Assembly: GCA_018715065.1 (NCBI GenBank)
Contig: DVMJ01000052.1
Location: forward strand, 1 to 63,742
Source of the DNA: Fimiplasma intestinipullorum
GTDB taxonomy: Bacteria; Bacillota_I; Bacilli_A; Erysipelotrichales; Coprobacillaceae
Reading direction: 5' to 3'
Length of the DNA: 63,742 nucleotides
The notes under the pieces are model-generated. The model was given only the letters and a program-made list of their open reading frames with translations. It did not search any database and was not told the origin of the DNA. This document shows positions 60,100-63,742 of the stretch, in pieces; the first letter of the stretch is position 1, and each line of letters opens with the position of its first letter. Position numbers and translations under genes: made by a program.

Positions 60100-62043
60100 T
60101 TACTTTTGCTTCACTTTTGGTTTCTCTTGTTTCTCTATAACTGGCTCTTCCTTCTTTGAAACTTCTTCTTTTTTCTTGATCACTTTCTCTTTTTCAAGTT
60201 TCAGAATGGTTGAAGCAAAAGGAGCCAGATTAATGCAGATCGAATGAGCTTCATTGACCCATGGTACTTCTTCGCTTTCTAGGAGACTCTGATTCAACAT
60301 GTTGCCACCCGCATAGATGTCCTTATCCGTATTCAGGATCTCTTTATACCAGCCAGGTTTTTCCACCGGAATTCTGAGACCATCGTGACTATTCGAAGTA
60401 AAGTTCATCACGGCGATCAGTGTATCTCCATCTTCGCTCTTACGTGTAAAAGCAAATAGACTTTGCAGGTTATCATCGACGATCAGCCACTTGAAACCAT
60501 CGAAACGATAATCCCCACGATACATCGCAGGATGCGCCAGATAGAGATCATTGAGATCAGCCACGAAATGATGGAAGGCATCATGCGTTGGGAATGACAA
60601 AATATTCCATCCTAATGACTTCTTCTCATCCCATTCTTTAAACTCAGCGAGCTCATTGCCCATAAAGTTAAGTTTTTTACCTGGATGTGAAAACATATAT
60701 ACATACAAACTCTTCAACTGTGCAAACTTCTGGTCAAAATCGCCCCAGATCTTGTCGATGATCGTTCGTTTACCATGGACGACCTCATCATGTGAGAATG
60801 GTAAAATAAAGCGTTCTGAGTAAAAATAAGCCATCGAGAAGGTCATATCATTATGATGATACTGACGATAGATAGGGTCACGTCCCATATATTTTAACGT
60901 ATCATTCATCCAGCCTAGATCCCATTTATAGTCAAAACCTAAACCGCCATCCAATGTCGATTGGGTCACATTTGGAAAGTCAGAAGAATCTTCGGCAATC
61001 ATCATGACGTCATCGAATCGCTCATGAATATGGAAGTTACAACGCTTCATAAAATCGACAGCACCGTCATTTAAGCCGATGTTCTTATTCCCGCGCCAAT
61101 AGATGATGTTAGAGATGGCATCAAAACGAACACCGTCCATATGATAGTACGAGAGCCAGAAATCCACAGAGCTCATCATAAAGCTGCGTACTTCTTCGCG
61201 TCCCAGATCAAAATAAGCCGTGCCCCATTCGCTGTAGCGTCGATTAATATCAGGGTAATCATACAGATGGGACCCATCAAATTCATATAAACCGTGGGCA
61301 TCCTGTACAAAGTGAACCGGTACAAAGTCCATGATCACACCGATTCCCTCCTGATGACAGGCATCAATAAACTTCATCAGCTGCTTTGGTGTTCCATAAC
61401 GGCTGGTCGCACTGAAGTAGCCGGTTACCTGATAACCCCAGGATCCATCAAACGGATGTTCCGCTAAAGGCATTAATTCCAGATGGGTGTAACCCATTTT
61501 TTTGACATAAGGAATGATCTCATCGATCATTTCCTCGTATGTATAGAAAACACCATCGTCTTCTTCCGTCGCTTCTTCTTTAAACTTCCATGACCCTAAA
61601 TGCGCTTCATAGATGTTCAGTGGCCGGTCAAAATTGCGTGTACGTTCTTTCATCCACTTACTATCCTGCCACTCGTAACCATCCATATGATAAACCTTAC
61701 TGGCGGTTCCAGGACGTAATTCAGAATAGAATGCGTAAGGATCCGCTCGATCCACATAGCGCCCATACTTCGTTTGAATATGATATTTATATTCCGCCAG
61801 TTCTTTGACTTTAGGAATAAAGCAAACCCAAATACTGCCGTCTTCTTCTAAACGTTTCATTGGATTGGCCTTCGTATCCCATCCATTGAATTCACCAATA
61901 ACGGTAATGCTGAAAGCTTCGGGTGCCCACACGCAGAATCGAACACCTTCTACGCCGTCTTCAACGGTAAAATGCGCACCAAAAATTTGATGTGCATCTA
62001 AACACATTCCCTGGTGAAATTTCACAATTAAGTTATGATCCAT
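60100..62043 (-). CDS. glgB: 1,4-alpha-glucan branching enzyme
   Basis: A 647-residue GH13 enzyme that forms alpha-1,6 branches in glycogen. The CBM48 domain (about 20-110, VRFCVWAPEAFSITVIGEFNGWD) precedes the barrel. Its motifs are GVIMDFVPVHFV, DGVRFDAISNIIYWRG (nucleophile), MIAEDSSDFPN (acid/base) and LPFSHDEVVHGKR. An extra Lys/Glu/Pro-rich tail (KEEVSKKEEPVIEKQEKPKVKQ) follows the C-terminal beta domain. I start at ATG 62043, with GGAAGG upstream, rather than the GTG at 62052. It heads the glycogen cluster. Confidence 0.95.
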   Translation of the reverse strand: MDHNLIVKFHQGMCLDAHQIFGAHFTVEDGVEGVRFCVWAPEAFSITVIGEFNGWDTKANPMKRLEEDGSIWVCFIPKVKELAEYKYHIQTKYGRYVDRADPYAFYSELRPGTASKVYHMDGYEWQDSKWMKERTRNFDRPLNIYEAHLGSWKFKEEATEEDDGVFYTYEEMIDEIIPYVKKMGYTHLELMPLAEHPFDGSWGYQVTGYFSATSRYGTPKQLMKFIDACHQEGIGVIMDFVPVHFVQDAHGLYEFDGSHLYDYPDINRRYSEWGTAYFDLGREEVRSFMMSSVDFWLSYYHMDGVRFDAISNIIYWRGNKNIGLNDGAVDFMKRCNFHIHERFDDVMMIAEDSSDFPNVTQSTLDGGLGFDYKWDLGWMNDTLKYMGRDPIYRQYHHNDMTFSMAYFYSERFILPFSHDEVVHGKRTIIDKIWGDFDQKFAQLKSLYVYMFSHPGKKLNFMGNELAEFKEWDEKKSLGWNILSFPTHDAFHHFVADLNDLYLAHPAMYRGDYRFDGFKWLIVDDNLQSLFAFTRKSEDGDTLIAVMNFTSNSHDGLRIPVEKPGWYKEILNTDKDIYAGGNMLNQSLLESEEVPWVNEAHSICINLAPFASTILKLEKEKVIKKKEEVSKKEEPVIEKQEKPKVKQK

Positions 62044-62069
62044 AATTTTCACCTTCCCTTTACAAGCTT

Positions 62070-62118
62070 ATTATACATGAAACCCCTATAAAAAACCATC
62101 ATTTTTGAAAGCGTTTCA
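62070..62118 (-). promoter_or_regulatory. glgB promoter region with a cre-like element
   Basis: Minus-strand -10 TATAAT lies at 62070-62075 with only a weak -35. The dyad TGAAAGCGTTTCA (62106-62118) sits just upstream. It resembles a CcpA catabolite-responsive element but is one base short of the usual 14-bp core, so this is tentative. Confidence 0.4.
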
Positions 62119-62161
62119 CATTTTTTTGTAAAGTCGAGGCTCATTGATAGTATGACCGATT

Positions 62162-62758
62162 TTAAAAAAAATCTTCACAAAAACGAACCCATTTTTCTAC
62201 ATACTCTTCGTGACTTACTAAGACCATGTCTTTAGGGGATAAGATACTTCGTCGCTTGGCTTCCTTTACAAAGCCATAGATGTAGTCATCGGAAACAACT
62301 TTTATAGCACGAACGGTATCCCACCCTTTCATCACAGCATAATACAGCCGTGTATGTCCATCCAAAGAGATATACCGATCCTCAAATGGCATCACCTGGA
62401 TGATGATATCCTCCGGTTGATAAATAAAAGTACTGATTGCAGCGAGCTTATCTTCATCCACATAAAATTGAGATGGCTGAATCTGATCCAAAAAAAGAGT
62501 CAGTAAGGGCACTTTCGGATATTCTTTGATCACATGCCCGCAGTCATCAATGAAGCGAGTAATATGCGGTGTGTAGAAACGAAATTCCTCGATGACTTTG
62601 ACATACCATTCCCTCTTCGCACCACGAATAATGGCTTCAAAATCAGAAATGATCTCTACCTCATAGGGGATGTCATCCACTAAAAAACACCCATGCGAAA
62701 GCAGGACCTTATCAGAAAACCGTTGATCCTTGTAAGAATGAATGCGTTTGATTTCCAA
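62162..62758 (-). CDS. ParB-like domain protein, unknown function
   Basis: A 198-residue protein. The C-terminal half has a ParB/sulfiredoxin-like feature: YISLDGHTRLYYAVMKGWDTVRAIKV (residues about 135-160), with the DGHTRLY motif that binds nucleotide in this superfamily. The N-terminal half, with HGCFLVDDIPYEVEIISDF, is not recognised. The start is a TTG at 62758, because a GGGGG site lies 7 nt upstream and no ATG is available; the TTG at 62794 has no site. It is probably not a plasmid partition protein, because no parA is present. The function is unknown. Confidence 0.68.
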   Translation of the reverse strand: MEIKRIHSYKDQRFSDKVLLSHGCFLVDDIPYEVEIISDFEAIIRGAKREWYVKVIEEFRFYTPHITRFIDDCGHVIKEYPKVPLLTLFLDQIQPSQFYVDEDKLAAISTFIYQPEDIIIQVMPFEDRYISLDGHTRLYYAVMKGWDTVRAIKVVSDDYIYGFVKEAKRRSILSPKDMVLVSHEEYVEKWVRFCEDFF

Positions 62759-62842
62759 CGTAAATCCCCCTTTCACGAAGCCATCGTCTGTCAATGGTTC
62801 TGTCCCTTATTATAGGCTCCAACGTGCTTTCTTGAAATAAAG

Positions 62843-62866
62843 CAAAAAGACTGCCAAAAGCAGCCT
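62843..62866 (-). terminator. Terminator of the metallophosphatase gene
   Basis: GACTGC (62849-62854) pairs with GCAGCC (62860-62865) with one G-U pair, and TTTTT follows on the minus strand. Confidence 0.7.
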
Positions 62867-63565
62867 TCATACATAATAAGCCTGCATGGTATCAAGGCAA
62901 AGACAAGCCAGACGACCAACATCAAAACAAGCCCCACAGTCAATAAAAGAACAGCCATTAGATGTGAATACCTCAGGTTTTCCGGTCAACATCAAGGTGG
63001 GGGTATGCCCAACAACCACATGGCGGTTAGGATCATCAAAATATGGTTTTTCAAGATTCGGACGTTCCCATACTAGTTCATCAATGGTATAATCCGTCAA
63101 GGCTTTATCAGGATCAAAATTCCCCAAACCGGCATGGACAAGCAAAAAGGTTTGACCGTTCAAATATAGCTCCTCATAAGCTTGAAATTCACATAAATAA
63201 TCCAGCAGATCGGCTTTCGCATCCTTAGTCAAAGCAGCATAGCCAGCCAGCGTTGTTGATGCACCATTGCCCATCCAGTCCGCTAAATGAATCAGACGTT
63301 CCGTATCTAAGGAAGCTAAAAAAGTATCAGTTATCTCTTCAGTGATCCAATCCAAACATTGCATGGCCATCCATTCGTGGTTTCCAAATAGCGGATAAAC
63401 GTTGGGGCGCAACATCATATCCTGCAAAATTTGGATAGGCTGTGGTCCACGATCGATCACATCGCCTAAGATATAGAGCATATCCGCATCGCAAAAATGA
63501 ATTTTTCTGAGCATTTTCAAATAAGAAGAATACATCCCATGTAAATCACTCATCACATAGATCAT
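62867..63565 (-). CDS. Calcineurin-like metallophosphatase (serine/threonine phosphatase type)
   Basis: A 232-residue PPP-type phosphatase. Metal-binding motifs are in order: IYVMSDLHGMYSSYLKML (Asp-x-His), LGDVIDRGPQPI (GDxxDRG), GNHEWMAM (GNHE), LVHAGLG and VVGHTPTLM. The domain covers the whole chain. Relatives are PrpE- or ApaH-like protein phosphatases and dinucleoside polyphosphate hydrolases. It is transcribed alone. The substrate cannot be predicted. Confidence 0.93.
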   Translation of the reverse strand: MIYVMSDLHGMYSSYLKMLRKIHFCDADMLYILGDVIDRGPQPIQILQDMMLRPNVYPLFGNHEWMAMQCLDWITEEITDTFLASLDTERLIHLADWMGNGASTTLAGYAALTKDAKADLLDYLCEFQAYEELYLNGQTFLLVHAGLGNFDPDKALTDYTIDELVWERPNLEKPYFDDPNRHVVVGHTPTLMLTGKPEVFTSNGCSFIDCGACFDVGRLACLCLDTMQAYYV

Positions 63566-63626
63566 TTAGATCACCTCATTGATGATTCCATTCTACCATA
63601 TAAGCAAAAAAAAGCCAAAATAAAAA

Positions 63627-63738
63627 GACCTGGCAGCTAGCTATCTTCGCACCGTAGCACTATTGTCGCCGTGATGATGCTTAACTTCTGTGTTCGGGAT
63701 GGGAACAGGTGTGTCCATCATGCTATCACTACCAGATC
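63627..63738 (-). rRNA. rrf: 5S ribosomal RNA
   Basis: A 5S rRNA of about 112 nt on the minus strand. The terminal helix is GATCTGGTAG (5' side) with CTGCCAGGTC (3' side), and the conserved CCCATCCCGAACACAGAAG core is present. The 3' end runs into TTTTTATTTTGGC, a terminator-like tract. It is probably the last gene of an rRNA operon whose 23S gene lies beyond the right edge. Confidence 0.95.
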
Positions 63739-63742
63739 TTCT

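Noticed and set aside
1..63742. CRISPR arrays, tRNA genes, riboswitches and T-box leaders
   Set aside because: No regularly spaced repeats, no tRNA cloverleaf apart from the tRNA-like domain of tmRNA, and no leader with a recognised riboswitch or T-box core was found by eye.

Overview
The window looks like chromosomal DNA from a low-to-medium GC Firmicute, most likely an Erysipelotrichia-type gut bacterium. This is inferred from gene order and protein features, not from a database search. Four features point this way: a secG-rnr-smpB-ssrA cluster whose tmRNA tag ends in YAFA, as in Mollicutes; a tsaC-rpiB-upp-atpIBEFHAGDC block followed by a DUF1146 gene, spoIID and spoIIQ; a glycogen cluster; and a cof-HAD-rich, RpiR/ECF-rich gene set. 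Almost every gene lies on the minus strand, leading leftward away from a 5S rRNA gene at the right edge.

Layout. 1-950: a TetR regulator with an apparent ATA start and a doubled operator, next to a GC-rich hairpin that may be left from a mobile element. 1132-4854: single genes (a TIM-barrel protein, an aminoglycoside nucleotidyltransferase, a HAD phosphatase, and a MalY-type C-S lyase with a MerR-type promoter). 5121-10979: a tightly packed operon encoding an ECF importer (S, fused A-A, T), a PHP phosphoesterase, an RpiR regulator and a short-chain dehydrogenase. 11035-12942: a direct repeat of about 300 bp copies the 3' end of an acyl-ACP thioesterase gene and brackets an AT-rich membrane-protein gene. 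12943-18822: peptidase, acetyltransferase, MerR, carboxymuconolactone-decarboxylase-like and AraC genes, plus a membrane protein broken by an amber codon. 19100-20850: a decayed IS3-family element, a small zinc-ribbon gene and AT-rich noncoding DNA. 20851-24636: an SDR, an AlkZ-related protein, a Nudix protein, a YoaK protein and a zinc-ribbon protein.

24840-41571 is a core block. It holds tmRNA, smpB, rnr, secG, a TagO-type sugar-phosphate transferase fused to an extracytoplasmic domain, spoIIQ, spoIID, ywzB, a SWIM-exonuclease fusion, the complete F1Fo ATP synthase operon, upp, rpiB and tsaC. The c subunit carries two membrane carboxylates, which suggests sodium coupling. 41690-50218: a Nudix-GNAT fusion, a decayed stretch, an operon of HAD, P-loop kinase and C-domain-less pyruvate kinase, then DegV, YigZ, a large LCP protein and a cold-shock protein. 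50306-62043: proC, mfd, pth, and glycogen/starch metabolism (pullulanase, phosphorylase, branching enzyme). 62162-63738: a ParB-like protein, a metallophosphatase and 5S rRNA.

The best candidates for something undescribed are the ECF/PHP/RpiR/SDR operon, the pair of MerR-type promoters that share an 18-bp block about 11 kb apart, the TagO and SWIM-exonuclease fusions, and the duplicated thioesterase 3' end flanking an apparent cargo gene with its own palindromic operator. None of these could be compared with databases here.
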